Origin: Bacteroidales bacterium
GTDB taxonomy: Bacteria; Bacteroidota; Bacteroidia; Bacteroidales; Lentimicrobiaceae
Assembly (NCBI GenBank): GCA_016788045.1
Contig: JAEUTG010000034.1
Coordinates: 1-64,000 of the forward strand
Direction: 5' to 3'
DNA: 64,000 nucleotides
Shown: piece by piece, positions 1-9,385 of the stretch
How positions within the stretch are numbered: position 1 is the stretch's first letter
How the letters are laid out: each line of letters opens with the position of its first letter
Position numbers and translations under genes: made by a program
Notes under the pieces: generated by a model
Told to the model about the DNA's origin: nothing
Seen by the model: only the letters and a program-made list of their open reading frames with translations
Database searches by the model: none

Positions 1-142
1 AAATATTGCTGTTGATTGTCAGTGGATTAACAAATGTTGCTACAAAATATTTTTTATGCTCCAAAATTATATCCTTGATTTACTGTCAATTAGAAAAATA
101 TTATTTTTGAGCATTAAAGATTAGGGCGCAAGTTGGGTTAAG

Positions 143-175
143 TGCAAAATGTTTCCAAAGTTGTGTAGTTTTGCA
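143..175 (+). promoter_or_regulatory. Putative efflux-operon promoter and operator
   Basis: A TAnnTTTG-type -7 element (TAGTTTTG, 166-173) lies 16 bases before the tetR start codon. It overlaps the right arm of an inverted repeat TGCAAAA (143-149) / TTTTGCA (169-175). This would suit autoregulation by the TetR protein. No convincing -33 TTG is seen at the expected spacing, so the assignment rests on the -7 box and its position. Confidence 0.4.
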
Positions 176-189
176 AAAAAAATTTACCC

Positions 190-804
190 ATGGACGATAA
201 GATGACCCAGATACTGAATACCACCGGGATAATGTTCCGGAAGTACGGCATCAGGAGTATATCGATGGACGATATTGCCCGTGAACTCGGAATGTCGAAA
301 AAGACGCTCTATCAGTATGTTGAGAACAAGAACGACCTGCTCGAAAAGCTCCTCAATCACCTGATTGTATCCAGCACAGCCTGTATTCCTGAGAAAGCAG
401 GCAACCTCAATGCCATTGATATATTGCTGGAAGTCAGTGTTAAAGTCGGCAGGGAGATCAATGAATTCAATCCTGCGATTGTTTTTGACCTTGAGAAATT
501 CTATCCTGCACTTTATAAATCTTTTGTACAGGCGAAACGTGAACATGTCTTCATAAAGATTAAGGAGAACCTCGAACAGGGGAAAAAAGAAGGAATCTAC
601 CGGACCGATATCGATTCGGATCTTGTATCCAAGCTTTATGTACAGAAACTGATAGACGTTCACGATCCTGAGTTCCTTTCATCGGTTGACTTTTCGTTTG
701 AAAGGGTGTTTCAGGTCATGTTTGATAACCACATACGGGGCATTGCCAATCAGGAAGGACTGGCCTATTACGAAAAACAAATCAACAAACAAATCACTCA
801 ATAG
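190..804 (+). CDS. TetR/AcrR family transcriptional regulator
   Basis: This 204-residue protein has a TetR-type DNA-binding domain at about residues 8-55, including the helix-turn-helix stretch SISMDDIARELGMSKKTLYQ. A divergent helical ligand-binding domain follows. It is the first gene of a four-gene co-directional cluster with a TolC-like channel, a membrane fusion protein and an RND pump. The stop codon is only 4 bases before the tolC-like start, so they are probably co-transcribed. The likely role is local repression of this efflux operon in response to a pump substrate. The inducer cannot be read from the sequence. Confidence 0.9.
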   Translation: MDDKMTQILNTTGIMFRKYGIRSISMDDIARELGMSKKTLYQYVENKNDLLEKLLNHLIVSSTACIPEKAGNLNAIDILLEVSVKVGREINEFNPAIVFDLEKFYPALYKSFVQAKREHVFIKIKENLEQGKKEGIYRTDIDSDLVSKLYVQKLIDVHDPEFLSSVDFSFERVFQVMFDNHIRGIANQEGLAYYEKQINKQITQ

Positions 805-808
805 TATT

Positions 809-2212
809 ATGAAATTCACATTCATTAAATCAGTTACAATTCTGTTCTCGGTCGTTTTGGCGGGATCAGGGTTGCATGCGCAGGAGAAAGGTTCTGGCCC
901 AACATCGCTGAGCCTGAAGCAAGCTGTGGAATATGCAGTTCAGAACAGCGTGAGCACCCGGAACGCAACAATTGATCTGGAACTTGCCAAAAAGAAAATC
1001 TGGGAAACGACGGCCATCGGCTTACCGCAATTGAGTGCCCAGGCAAATTATCAGCACCTGTTTACTGTTCCTGAACTGAGCCTCGGGGGTATTACTTTTC
1101 TCGACACTGAACTCCCTGACGGAACGCCCATTACAGCAGGTGACATTTCAAATGGAAATGTTTTTCTCGGATTTGAGCCTTCTGCGCCGATTCAGCTTGG
1201 AGTGAAGGATAACACTACCCTGGATTTAACTCTGACACAGCTTGTTTTCAGTGGTGAATATCTTGTCGGTCTGCAGGCTTCAAGGGTATATTACCAGATG
1301 GCTGATCAGAGTCAGCAGAAAGCGGTTGTTGAAATTAAAGAATTGGTGGCCAACACTTATTCCATGGTGTTGATGCTTCAGCAAACCCACGATAAACTGA
1401 AGATGTCACTCACCAATGTCAACCTGACCCTCGGTGAAATGCGGGAAATGCTGAACCAGGGACTTATAGAAAACACCGATGTTGATCAGCTTGAACTGAC
1501 CAGTCTCAATATCACAAGCACGGTTAACGCCATTGAAAGGCAGGTTACCTCAGCAACCAACCTGCTTAAGTTTCAAATGGGCATGCCATTGGAAACGCAG
1601 ATTCTGCTTACTGATGATATCGAAATTCTGGCCTCAGCGAGCAATCTTGAAAGCATCTCCGGCGCCCGTTTTGATCTGAACAGGAACATCGATTTACAGA
1701 TACTCACGACGCAGGAAAAACTCGGCGAGCTCAACCTGAAACGCGAAAAAAGCACCTATCTCCCTAATCTCGCAGCCGTCTATCGCCACTCCGAAAAGGT
1801 AAATCAACCGGCGTTTGATTTCACGCCAAAGGATGTATTCCAGTTGTCGCTCAATATTCCTGTTTTCAGCAGCGGACAGCGGATGGTGAAAGTGCAGCAG
1901 CGCAAAATGGAACTCGATAAGGTTACCAACCTCAGAGCCAATGTTTCTCAGGGCCTTATACTTGAGTTTGAAACATCAAAGAATAATCTTCAGACAGCCT
2001 ATGAAGACTACCTGAACAACAAACGCAACATTGAGCTGACGAACAGGATTTATGAAAAGACCCTGATCAAGTACAAAGAGGGGTTGTCGTCGAGTATGGA
2101 TCTCACCAATGCGCAGAATCAATACCTCACGGCTCAAACCAATTATTACAAAGCTGTTTACGCGTTGATTCAGGCAAAAAACAAACTGGATAAACTGAAC
2201 AACAATCTTTAA
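809..2212 (+). CDS. TolC family outer membrane efflux protein
   Basis: This 467-residue outer membrane channel protein belongs to the TolC/OEP family. The start at 809 is chosen because it gives a normal signal peptide (charged MKF start, hydrophobic core, cleavage near LHAQ) and falls just after the tetR stop; an upstream in-frame extension would overlap tetR. The mature part has the two long-helix OEP repeats, for example around SLKQAVEYAVQNS near the N-terminus and LTNAQNQYLTAQTNYYKAVY near the C-terminus. With the next two genes it would form a tripartite pump spanning both membranes. Confidence 0.92.
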   Translation: MKFTFIKSVTILFSVVLAGSGLHAQEKGSGPTSLSLKQAVEYAVQNSVSTRNATIDLELAKKKIWETTAIGLPQLSAQANYQHLFTVPELSLGGITFLDTELPDGTPITAGDISNGNVFLGFEPSAPIQLGVKDNTTLDLTLTQLVFSGEYLVGLQASRVYYQMADQSQQKAVVEIKELVANTYSMVLMLQQTHDKLKMSLTNVNLTLGEMREMLNQGLIENTDVDQLELTSLNITSTVNAIERQVTSATNLLKFQMGMPLETQILLTDDIEILASASNLESISGARFDLNRNIDLQILTTQEKLGELNLKREKSTYLPNLAAVYRHSEKVNQPAFDFTPKDVFQLSLNIPVFSSGQRMVKVQQRKMELDKVTNLRANVSQGLILEFETSKNNLQTAYEDYLNNKRNIELTNRIYEKTLIKYKEGLSSSMDLTNAQNQYLTAQTNYYKAVYALIQAKNKLDKLNNNL

Positions 2213-2236
2213 CAGAAACAAATAAAACACCATAGA

Positions 2237-3364
2237 ATGAAAACCTTGAACAAGACTTTATTACTGGCTGTAATCGTGATGTTTGCAGCTGCCTGTGGCA
2301 ATACAGTTGACAAACAGGCTGAACTCACCAAGCTGAAAAAGCAGCGTGATGAACTGAATGTCAAAATCAAAGCAATTGAGGATGAGCTGGCCCAAAAAGA
2401 TGGAAGTGGTTTGAAAAAGCTCACCGATGTTCTTGTTACCGAAATACAGCCTTCAGCGTTTGAGCATTTCCTTGAAGTGCAGGGAAAAGTTGATGGTGAA
2501 GATAACCTCGCTGTATCTGCTCAGATGGGAGGTGTAATTACCGATGTATTTGTAAAAGAAGGTGACGCGGTTAAGAAGGGGCAGATCATGGCACAGATTG
2601 ACAACAGTGTGCTGAAACAACAGATTGAAGGAGTTAAGACACAGCTTACTTTTGCCACAAACATTTACAACAAGCAGAAGGCGCTCTGGGAGAAACAGAT
2701 CGGAAGTGAATTACAATACCTGAGTGCAAAGAACAATAAGGAAAGCCTCGAAGCAAACCTGTCTACACTCAACGACCAGATGGAAATGACCCGCATCAAG
2801 TCACCCATCAACGGAACAGTTGAGGAGGTAAACCTGAAACTCGGTCAGATGGCCTCTCCCGGAATGCCGGCCATCAGGGTAGTTAACTTTAGTTCAGTAA
2901 AAATTCTTGCCGACATCTCTGAGGCTTACGCGCCTAAAGTAAAAACCGGCAACAAGGTACTGGTAAGTTTCCCTGATTTCAATACTGAGATTGAAGGAAA
3001 GATACATTTCACGAGTAAATACATCAATCCTGTAAACCGCACCTTCCAGACCGAAGTGAGGCTTGGCCCGGGCAAAGTTGAATACAGAGCAAATATGATG
3101 GCCGTTGTTAAGATCAACGACTATTCCAACCCTTCCGCAATTGTAGTGCCGGTTTCAGTTATACGCGAATCAACAACAGGCAAATACATCTACCTGGCCC
3201 GTGAAGAAAACGGAAGTGTGGTTGCACGCAGGCAAACAGTCACAGTCGGAAACACGTACAATGGCATGGCCGAGATCACCTCGGGACTCACAAAGGGTGA
3301 AAAAGTAATCACCACCGGATACAACAGCCTGGTAGAAGGACAACTGTTAAAAATCTCACAATAA
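2237..3364 (+). CDS. RND efflux periplasmic adaptor lipoprotein (MFP)
   Basis: This 375-residue membrane fusion protein starts with a lipoprotein signal; the lipobox FAAAC puts the lipidated cysteine at residue 20. A short coiled coil (about residues 28-55), a lipoyl/barrel-sandwich half (ITDVFVKEGDAVKKGQIMAQID), a helical hairpin, the second lipoyl half (IKSPINGTVEEVNLKLGQM) and a beta-barrel domain follow. This is the AcrA/HlyD-like order. The adaptor would link the inner-membrane pump to the TolC-like channel. It lies 24 bases after tolC and 33 bases before the pump gene, consistent with one operon. Confidence 0.93.
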   Translation: MKTLNKTLLLAVIVMFAAACGNTVDKQAELTKLKKQRDELNVKIKAIEDELAQKDGSGLKKLTDVLVTEIQPSAFEHFLEVQGKVDGEDNLAVSAQMGGVITDVFVKEGDAVKKGQIMAQIDNSVLKQQIEGVKTQLTFATNIYNKQKALWEKQIGSELQYLSAKNNKESLEANLSTLNDQMEMTRIKSPINGTVEEVNLKLGQMASPGMPAIRVVNFSSVKILADISEAYAPKVKTGNKVLVSFPDFNTEIEGKIHFTSKYINPVNRTFQTEVRLGPGKVEYRANMMAVVKINDYSNPSAIVVPVSVIRESTTGKYIYLAREENGSVVARRQTVTVGNTYNGMAEITSGLTKGEKVITTGYNSLVEGQLLKISQ

Positions 3365-3397
3365 CCGGAACGTATCCGATCTAACAGCCATGAGATT

Positions 3398-6300
3398 ATG
3401 AAAACGAACAAGTTTAAAGAATTTTTTGCAACAAGCTGGGCCATTGACAACAAGACCAGCGTGTATGTGCTTACCATATTCATCACGTTGCTTGGGATCT
3501 CCAGTTATCGGTCGATCCCGAAAGAACAGTTCCCCGAGATTGTGATTCCCACGATTCTGGTAAATACAGTCTATCCCGGAACTTCGCCCGAGGACATTGA
3601 AAACCTGGTAACCAGGCCAATTGAGAAACAGTTGAAAGGAATCAGCGGAGTGAAGAAAATTACCAGCAATTCGCTTCAGGATTTCTCTTCCATTGCCATT
3701 GAGTTTACTACCGATGTCGAAGTCAAGGATGCCAAACAACGCGTGAAGGATGCAGTAGATAAGGCCCGCACAGATCTCCCGAACAACCTGCTCGACGACC
3801 CAAATGTAGCCGACATTGACTTTTCTGAGATTCCGATCGTTTTCATACAGATATCAGGCCCGTACGATCTGGTTGAGTTGAAAAAGTATGCGGATATTGC
3901 TCAGGATAAAATTGAATCGTTGCCCGAAATTACCCGGGTTGATATCGTCGGAGCACTCGAACGTGAAATTCAGATTAATCTGGATATGTACAAAGCTCAG
4001 GCTGCCAGTGTTACTTTCTCAGATGTTGAGCGAGCCATCTCTTCTGAAAACATGACCGTTTCGGCCGGAAACATCAGTACAACAGGAATGAAAAGGTCCA
4101 TCAGGGTTCAGGGACAGTTTTCAGACATGGAGATGATTAAAAATATCCTGATTCATTCATCCAGCGGAGCTGTTGTTTACCTCAAGGATGTAGCAGAAGT
4201 TAAGGATTTCTATAAGGAACAGGAGAGTTTCTCACGGTTGAACGGACAGAACGTTGTAACATTAAATGTTGTTAAGAAAAGTGGGCAGAACCTGCTTGTG
4301 GCGTCTGATAAAATTCAGGATATTATCGATAATGAGCTTGTAAACAAAGAGTTACCATCAGATGTTACGATAACAAAATCGGGAGAACAGTCACGCTATA
4401 CCCGCAATACCCTGGAAGAACTCAACAACACCATCATTTTCGGATTTATTCTGGTTACCATCGTGCTGATGTTCTTCATGGGGTTCACCAATGCCTTTTT
4501 CGTTGCGCTGGCTGTGCCGTTGTCGATGTTTGTTGCCTTTATGGTGATGCCCGGGCTCGGATTTTCGATGAACATGATTGTGATGTTCGGGTTTATTTTT
4601 GCACTGGGAATTGTGGTGGATGATGCCATTGTGGTAATCGAGAACATTCACCGGATTCACCATCATGAGCCCAACATCATTCTTGCTGCCAAGCGGGCAG
4701 CCGGTGAAGTGTTCCTCCCGATTCTTTCGGGTACCCTCACTACCCTGGCACCGTTCTTCCCATTGGCATTCTGGCCGGGAATTGTCGGTGAATTCATGTT
4801 TTACATTCCGGTTACCCTTATTCTCACCCTGTTTGCTTCACTTTTCGTGGCTTATATCATCAATCCGGTATTTGCTATTTCGTTCATGAAGCATGAGTAT
4901 GATACACCGGATAAAGTGAAACTTCGCAGGAAAATCACCTTCCAGATCATTTTTGTGCTGATGATTGCTTTGGTTAGCTACGCATTCTATTTCGCCAATG
5001 GCAGTATTTCAGCTTTCGGTATCGGAAACTTTATGGTGTTCGTGGCAGCCATGATCATATTCTTCCACGCCTTGCTGAACCCTTACATTAAATGGTGGCA
5101 GGAAAAAGGCTGGCCCTTCTTCATGCACTTATACGAGCGCCAGCTGAAGTTTGTCCTGATCGGACGTAATCCGCTTTATCTGCTGCTGATTGTTTCCGGA
5201 CTCTTTGTGTTTACTTTTATACTGATTGGGATCCGTTCACCTCAGGTGTTGTTTTTCCCTGACAATATGCCCAACAACATCAATGTCATGATCAAACTTC
5301 CGATCGGGACAGATCAGAAGGTAACGGATTCGGTGACAAAAATTGTTGAGAAAAGAGTGATGGCCGTTTTGGGTAATAACAATCCGAATGTTGAATCAGT
5401 AATCGCGAATGTTGCCCTTGGAGCTGGAGACAAAATGGATTTTTCATCCAATCTGAGCCCCGAAAAGGGCAAGGTTACCATCAACTTTGTTGAATACAAA
5501 TACCGCAATGGGATTAATACCAATGATTATCTGGATAAAATCCGCGATGAGGTAAAGGGTATTCCGGGTGTTGAAATATCGGTCGAAAAAAACCGTGCGG
5601 GCCCACCAACCGGAAAGCCGATCAACATTGAGATTACAGGAGAAAATCTTGTCGACCTGATTCATGATGCCAATGCTTTCCAGAAATACCTTGATTCGAT
5701 TCAGGTTCCGGGCGTTGCAGAGCTTAAAAGTGATTTTCAGGACAACAAGCCGGAGATTGCGATTAACGTTGATCGGGAGAGAGCAAACCAGTATGGCCTG
5801 AGCACAGGCCAGATTGCCGGTGAGCTGCGTACTGCAGTGCTGGGGAAAGAGATTTCAAAATACAAGGTTGATGAAGACGAATATCCGATTCAGCTCAGGT
5901 ACTCCGAAGAAACCCGCAACAACATCAACAACCTTATCAACCTGAAAATTACCTACCGTGATATGAATTCAGGGCAGCTTCGTCAGATACCGCTCTCAGC
6001 TGTTGCCAGAATTGATTATGCCGACTCCTATGGGGGGATCAAACGTCAGGATCTCAAGCGAATCATCACCATCTCAAGTGAAGTGCTAACCGGTTACACC
6101 GCTAACGAAATCGTTCCTCAGATCGAACGGCTTGCCGAAGAATTCCCGAAAAGCGAAGGCGTCCAGATCAAGCTGACCGGAGAACAGGTGGAGCAAGCCG
6201 AAACCTCAGCTTTCCTTGGAATGGCAATGATGATCGCACTGGGTCTGATCTTTTTCATCCTCATCACACAGTTTAACTCCCTCAGTAAAACCATCATCAT

Positions 6301-6802
6301 CCTGAGTGAAGTACTGTTCAGCATCATCGGTGTACTGCTCGGTATTGTGATCTTCAATATGTCGATCTCCATTATTATGACCGGACTCGGAATCGTAGCA
6401 CTCGGCGGAATCGTGGTAAGAAACGGGATTCTGATTGTCGAATTTATTGATACCCTGAAAGAACGGGGAATGAAAACACGTGCAGCCATCATTCAGGCTG
6501 GGATGACCCGTATCACTCCGGTAATTCTTACTGCCACGGCCACCATTCTCGGACTTGTGCCGCTGGCCGTCGGTTTTAACCTTAATTTTGAAACGCTCTT
6601 CACCCACCTTGATCCGCAGATTCACATCGGCGGCGACAATGTGGCTTTCTGGGGACCACTATCCTGGTCGATTATTTTCGGATTGAGTTTCGCCACTTTC
6701 CTCACATTGGTACTTGTTCCTGCGCTTTATCTCATGGTTTATGAAATGAAAATCAGACTTCAGCGCAGAAAATCAAATAAGCTAGCCAGATTGAATAACT
6801 AA
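3398..6802 (+). CDS. RND family efflux permease
   Basis: This 1134-residue inner-membrane proton antiporter belongs to the AcrB/HAE superfamily. It has the typical duplicated arrangement of one TM helix, a large periplasmic porter domain, then a TM bundle, twice. The proton-relay aspartate pair of TM4 is present as D408-D409 (GIVVDDAIVVIEN). In TM10 the position of the AcrB lysine is R1008 (GIVVRNGILIVEF), a conservative change. About 100 residues between the halves hold extra hydrophobic segments. Drug, solute or metal specificity cannot be deduced, although the lack of HME-type motifs favours organic substrates. Confidence 0.95.
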   Translation: MKTNKFKEFFATSWAIDNKTSVYVLTIFITLLGISSYRSIPKEQFPEIVIPTILVNTVYPGTSPEDIENLVTRPIEKQLKGISGVKKITSNSLQDFSSIAIEFTTDVEVKDAKQRVKDAVDKARTDLPNNLLDDPNVADIDFSEIPIVFIQISGPYDLVELKKYADIAQDKIESLPEITRVDIVGALEREIQINLDMYKAQAASVTFSDVERAISSENMTVSAGNISTTGMKRSIRVQGQFSDMEMIKNILIHSSSGAVVYLKDVAEVKDFYKEQESFSRLNGQNVVTLNVVKKSGQNLLVASDKIQDIIDNELVNKELPSDVTITKSGEQSRYTRNTLEELNNTIIFGFILVTIVLMFFMGFTNAFFVALAVPLSMFVAFMVMPGLGFSMNMIVMFGFIFALGIVVDDAIVVIENIHRIHHHEPNIILAAKRAAGEVFLPILSGTLTTLAPFFPLAFWPGIVGEFMFYIPVTLILTLFASLFVAYIINPVFAISFMKHEYDTPDKVKLRRKITFQIIFVLMIALVSYAFYFANGSISAFGIGNFMVFVAAMIIFFHALLNPYIKWWQEKGWPFFMHLYERQLKFVLIGRNPLYLLLIVSGLFVFTFILIGIRSPQVLFFPDNMPNNINVMIKLPIGTDQKVTDSVTKIVEKRVMAVLGNNNPNVESVIANVALGAGDKMDFSSNLSPEKGKVTINFVEYKYRNGINTNDYLDKIRDEVKGIPGVEISVEKNRAGPPTGKPINIEITGENLVDLIHDANAFQKYLDSIQVPGVAELKSDFQDNKPEIAINVDRERANQYGLSTGQIAGELRTAVLGKEISKYKVDEDEYPIQLRYSEETRNNINNLINLKITYRDMNSGQLRQIPLSAVARIDYADSYGGIKRQDLKRIITISSEVLTGYTANEIVPQIERLAEEFPKSEGVQIKLTGEQVEQAETSAFLGMAMMIALGLIFFILITQFNSLSKTIIILSEVLFSIIGVLLGIVIFNMSISIIMTGLGIVALGGIVVRNGILIVEFIDTLKERGMKTRAAIIQAGMTRITPVILTATATILGLVPLAVGFNLNFETLFTHLDPQIHIGGDNVAFWGPLSWSIIFGLSFATFLTLVLVPALYLMVYEMKIRLQRRKSNKLARLNN

Positions 6803-6827
6803 GTATTCTGAATCGCCATCATCATTT

Positions 6828-6864
6828 CTGGTCCGGAAAGGTTACTTTAATCTTTCCGGATCAG
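6828..6864 (+). terminator. Hairpin after the RND operon
   Basis: Arms CTGgTCCGGAAAG and CTTTCCGGAtCAG pair with one mismatch around an 11-base loop, starting 26 bases after the pump stop codon. No strong T-run follows, so this may be a weak terminator or an mRNA-stabilising 3' hairpin. Confidence 0.55.
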
Positions 6865-6945
6865 TTGTTATGATCCTGCGAACACAAATGCAGGTTGGTT
6901 GTTATTTCATTAATACTTTTTCAAAATATCACCACCTTACCTATC

Positions 6946-7410
6946 ATGTTCAACACCACCCGTCTCGGAAAACGTAAATGGTTGCTTGCCTGGACCCTGG
7001 TTATGCTTCAGTTCCTGTTTATCGGCTTAATCCTGCTGACAAGCCCTCTGTTACACCTGAAATGGTGGGTGATTCTTTTTATTGTTCTGGGAATTGCCCT
7101 GGGCCTCTATGCCATTCAAACCATCAGACTGGGTAATTTTAACATTTCACCACAGGTTAAACTCAACGGGAAACTGATTGCCCACGGCCCTTACCGGTTT
7201 ATCAGACATCCCATGTATACCGCCATTCTGCTGACCTGCTGGCCACTGGTGGTCGGGCATTTCAGCTACCTGAGGCTTGGATTTGTGCTTGGGCTGACCC
7301 TGGTTCTGGTTGTTAAGCTGCACATTGAGGAGCAGTACCTTAAACAGGCCTTTCAACCCTACCTGGAATATACCAGAACTTCGAAAAAGCTGATTCCGTT
7401 TATCTATTGA
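6946..7410 (+). CDS. ICMT-like integral membrane methyltransferase
   Basis: This is a 154-residue protein with about four membrane helices. It resembles the isoprenylcysteine carboxyl methyltransferase / phospholipid methyltransferase group. The C-terminal motif GPYRFIRHPMYTAILL, followed by a downstream HIEEQYL, is the SAM-binding signature of the family. I use the ATG at 6946 because a TTG start 51 bases upstream adds a poorly conserved tail. Bacterial members methylate or modify membrane-associated small substrates and most are uncharacterised. It appears to be a single-gene unit. Confidence 0.75.
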   Translation: MFNTTRLGKRKWLLAWTLVMLQFLFIGLILLTSPLLHLKWWVILFIVLGIALGLYAIQTIRLGNFNISPQVKLNGKLIAHGPYRFIRHPMYTAILLTCWPLVVGHFSYLRLGFVLGLTLVLVVKLHIEEQYLKQAFQPYLEYTRTSKKLIPFIY

Positions 7411-7423
7411 GTGCTGAAATCAC

Positions 7424-7600
7424 GCCTGTCTGCCTGATTGTTATGGCAGTCAGGCAGGCGAAGACGCAAAGATTTTCGTTTTCTATATTTTCAGAAGCCA
7501 TACCGGAATGCATGTCCCCCTTGCTCATTCAGCTACTTTGCTGCTGATCTTCCCGGTTACTACAGAAAAACTGCGATTCCTTGCGTCCTTGCGCGAATTT
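7424..7600. repeat. Intergenic palindromic element with short inverted repeats
   Basis: The gap between the methyltransferase and the convergent glycosyltransferase holds an imperfect palindrome at 7424-7460 (CGCCTG and TGCCTGA pairing with TCAGGCAGGCG). It also holds GACGCAAAG at 7463-7471 facing CTTGCGTC at 7580-7587. A similar CTGCCTG/CAGGCAG palindrome occurs near 49047. No convincing protein is encoded. It looks like a degenerate dispersed REP-like or miniature element. Confidence 0.45.
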
Positions 7601-9121
7601 TTATTTCTGCCTTATCCAGTAGAAATCAAGATCATAGCGCCAAACCTTAAATCGCTTTACGGAGTCTGAAAGCGCAGTCAGGTCAATACCCTGCCGCGCC
7701 CAGGCACTGTCACTCTCCGCCTGATTGAATTCGGAGATCACCAATCTGGGTTTGTAAGCTTGTATGGGGTTCTTGTCATTAAGGTAATTGTACCTGATTC
7801 CCAAAGTCGGGGCTTCAGAACCGGAAGCCAGGGTGTAGGCCCAGATGCCGAGAACCGGCTGATCCTTCTGAATGTCTGATTTTTCCAGATACTCTTTTAC
7901 TGCTTTGATATCAAAGGTGCGACGCTGCCATGAATTGTATACCTGTATTGTGTTCCAGACAAAAACTGAAGCAATCAGGGGAAGTATCCAAGCGATCAAC
8001 AGTTTCCTTTCATGGAACAGGTTTGTGGCTGCAAAAGCGGCTACCATGCCTGCGGCAGCGATCAGACTGAGAAAATAGCGGGTAGGCAGATAGACCATGG
8101 CAATTTTATGCTGTTCCACCGCCAGCCACAAAACAGCAAAAAGCATGGCTAGTGAAACACCCTTTCTGTTTTTTTTCGAAACAAAGCTGAGGATGGCTGC
8201 AATCAACAGCAGTAATGCAAGGATAATGACCGGCCACAATTCTTTCACCCAGATCAGGTGTCTGAAGTTGAACCTGTAAACCCCGATAAGGTCAGGGATG
8301 GTTTTTTTAAACCGGTCGGCGGTTTCGTAGTTCAGGATGTAGTTGAAGAACTCCCGGTGTGGCAGGTACCAGACCAGCAGATAAAGAAAAGCCAAACCAA
8401 AGGTAAACAGCACCGAGATTCCGAAGTAGCCGAAGACCTGCTTTCTGCTCACTGATGTGCCTAAACCGCCAATCAGGGCTTTTAACAGCAGGCTGGCCGG
8501 AACCAATACCACCACATAAGCAAACTGAATCTTAATAGCCCAGCTTAAAAAGCTGAAAAAAGCAGCCAGAAATAGCCAAATGTGTTTTTTGCCTGCACGC
8601 CCTGATTCTTCAAACTTTACCAGTGAAAAGAGTGAAAGAAGCAGCATGTTGATGGCAGACATTTCACCCATGCTGTAATGGCAGAACTGAAAGTAATGGT
8701 ACTGAAACCCGGCAAGCATCAGATAAAACAGGGCGGGTAGTCTCAGGCTGCGGTCACGGGCGAACAGCATCAGTACTGCGATGGTAAACAGCAGCGTGAA
8801 CAGTCTGCCCACCACGATGTCGGTACCGAAAAGGTAAAAGAAGGGCAGCAGCAGCAGCTGAAATCCGGGGGTAACAATGAAACCATTGTTGTTGTATAGT
8901 TTAAGATGGCCATGATTGATGTAATCTCGCAGCTGGGCCGTATACAGGCCTTCATCGGTCCAGGCTCCGCGGGTGTTGAGGCTCACCATGGTGTCGGGAT
9001 CGGCTTTCAGAAAGGGTAGGTGCGACAAAAACAAAGCTGCAATCATCAGCAGGAACACCGGAAAAATGAACCTGAACAGCCGGTTGTCAGAAAATGATTT
9101 CTTTGATTTTTTGTTGTGCAT
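7601..9121 (-). CDS. GT-C fold membrane glycosyltransferase-like protein
   Basis: This 506-residue polytopic membrane protein has about ten to twelve hydrophobic segments. The first periplasmic loop contains WTDEG (D56-E57), the acidic pair expected of the GT39/ArnT/PMT superfamily that uses polyprenyl-phosphate sugars. A C-terminal soluble domain of about 90 residues begins after the last membrane helix. The acceptor is unknown; lipid A, cell-surface glycans or proteins are possible. It lies downstream of pheS on the same strand but is separated by a terminator, so it is probably transcribed alone. Confidence 0.7.
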   Translation of the reverse strand: MHNKKSKKSFSDNRLFRFIFPVFLLMIAALFLSHLPFLKADPDTMVSLNTRGAWTDEGLYTAQLRDYINHGHLKLYNNNGFIVTPGFQLLLLPFFYLFGTDIVVGRLFTLLFTIAVLMLFARDRSLRLPALFYLMLAGFQYHYFQFCHYSMGEMSAINMLLLSLFSLVKFEESGRAGKKHIWLFLAAFFSFLSWAIKIQFAYVVVLVPASLLLKALIGGLGTSVSRKQVFGYFGISVLFTFGLAFLYLLVWYLPHREFFNYILNYETADRFKKTIPDLIGVYRFNFRHLIWVKELWPVIILALLLLIAAILSFVSKKNRKGVSLAMLFAVLWLAVEQHKIAMVYLPTRYFLSLIAAAGMVAAFAATNLFHERKLLIAWILPLIASVFVWNTIQVYNSWQRRTFDIKAVKEYLEKSDIQKDQPVLGIWAYTLASGSEAPTLGIRYNYLNDKNPIQAYKPRLVISEFNQAESDSAWARQGIDLTALSDSVKRFKVWRYDLDFYWIRQK

Positions 9122-9307
9122 TACGATTTATCTGAAAAACGCATTCACCGGAAACCTGAATCGATTACGGTAATTGCAAATCTACGATGAAACCTGCATC
9201 AGTCTTTGACTTATTGAAACTTATCCTGTTTTCAGCCGGGTTTTTAACGATTATACCTGCTGGCTTGAATACTGCCGGGTTTCACAAAACACCGGCCGGA
9301 ATGTGAA

Positions 9308-9354
9308 AGTAAAAACCACTTACCCAGGCTTTTCTTCAGCGCAGGTAAGTGGTT
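9308..9354 (-). terminator. Rho-independent terminator of the pheS operon
   Basis: A perfect 11-bp stem, AACCACTTACC (9314-9324) with GGTAAGTGGTT (9344-9354), is followed on the minus strand by a short T-run. It lies 32 bases past the pheS stop codon. Confidence 0.75.
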
Positions 9355-9385
9355 GATCTGAGACGATAAAATTGAGCCTCTTTTT

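Noticed and set aside
6895..6945. TTG start for the ICMT-like gene
   Set aside because: The ATG at 6946 gives a more usual N-terminus and a stronger start codon.
7438..7650. 70-residue plus-strand frame
   Set aside because: It is built from the palindromic repeat and runs into the antisense end of the glycosyltransferase gene; no protein features.
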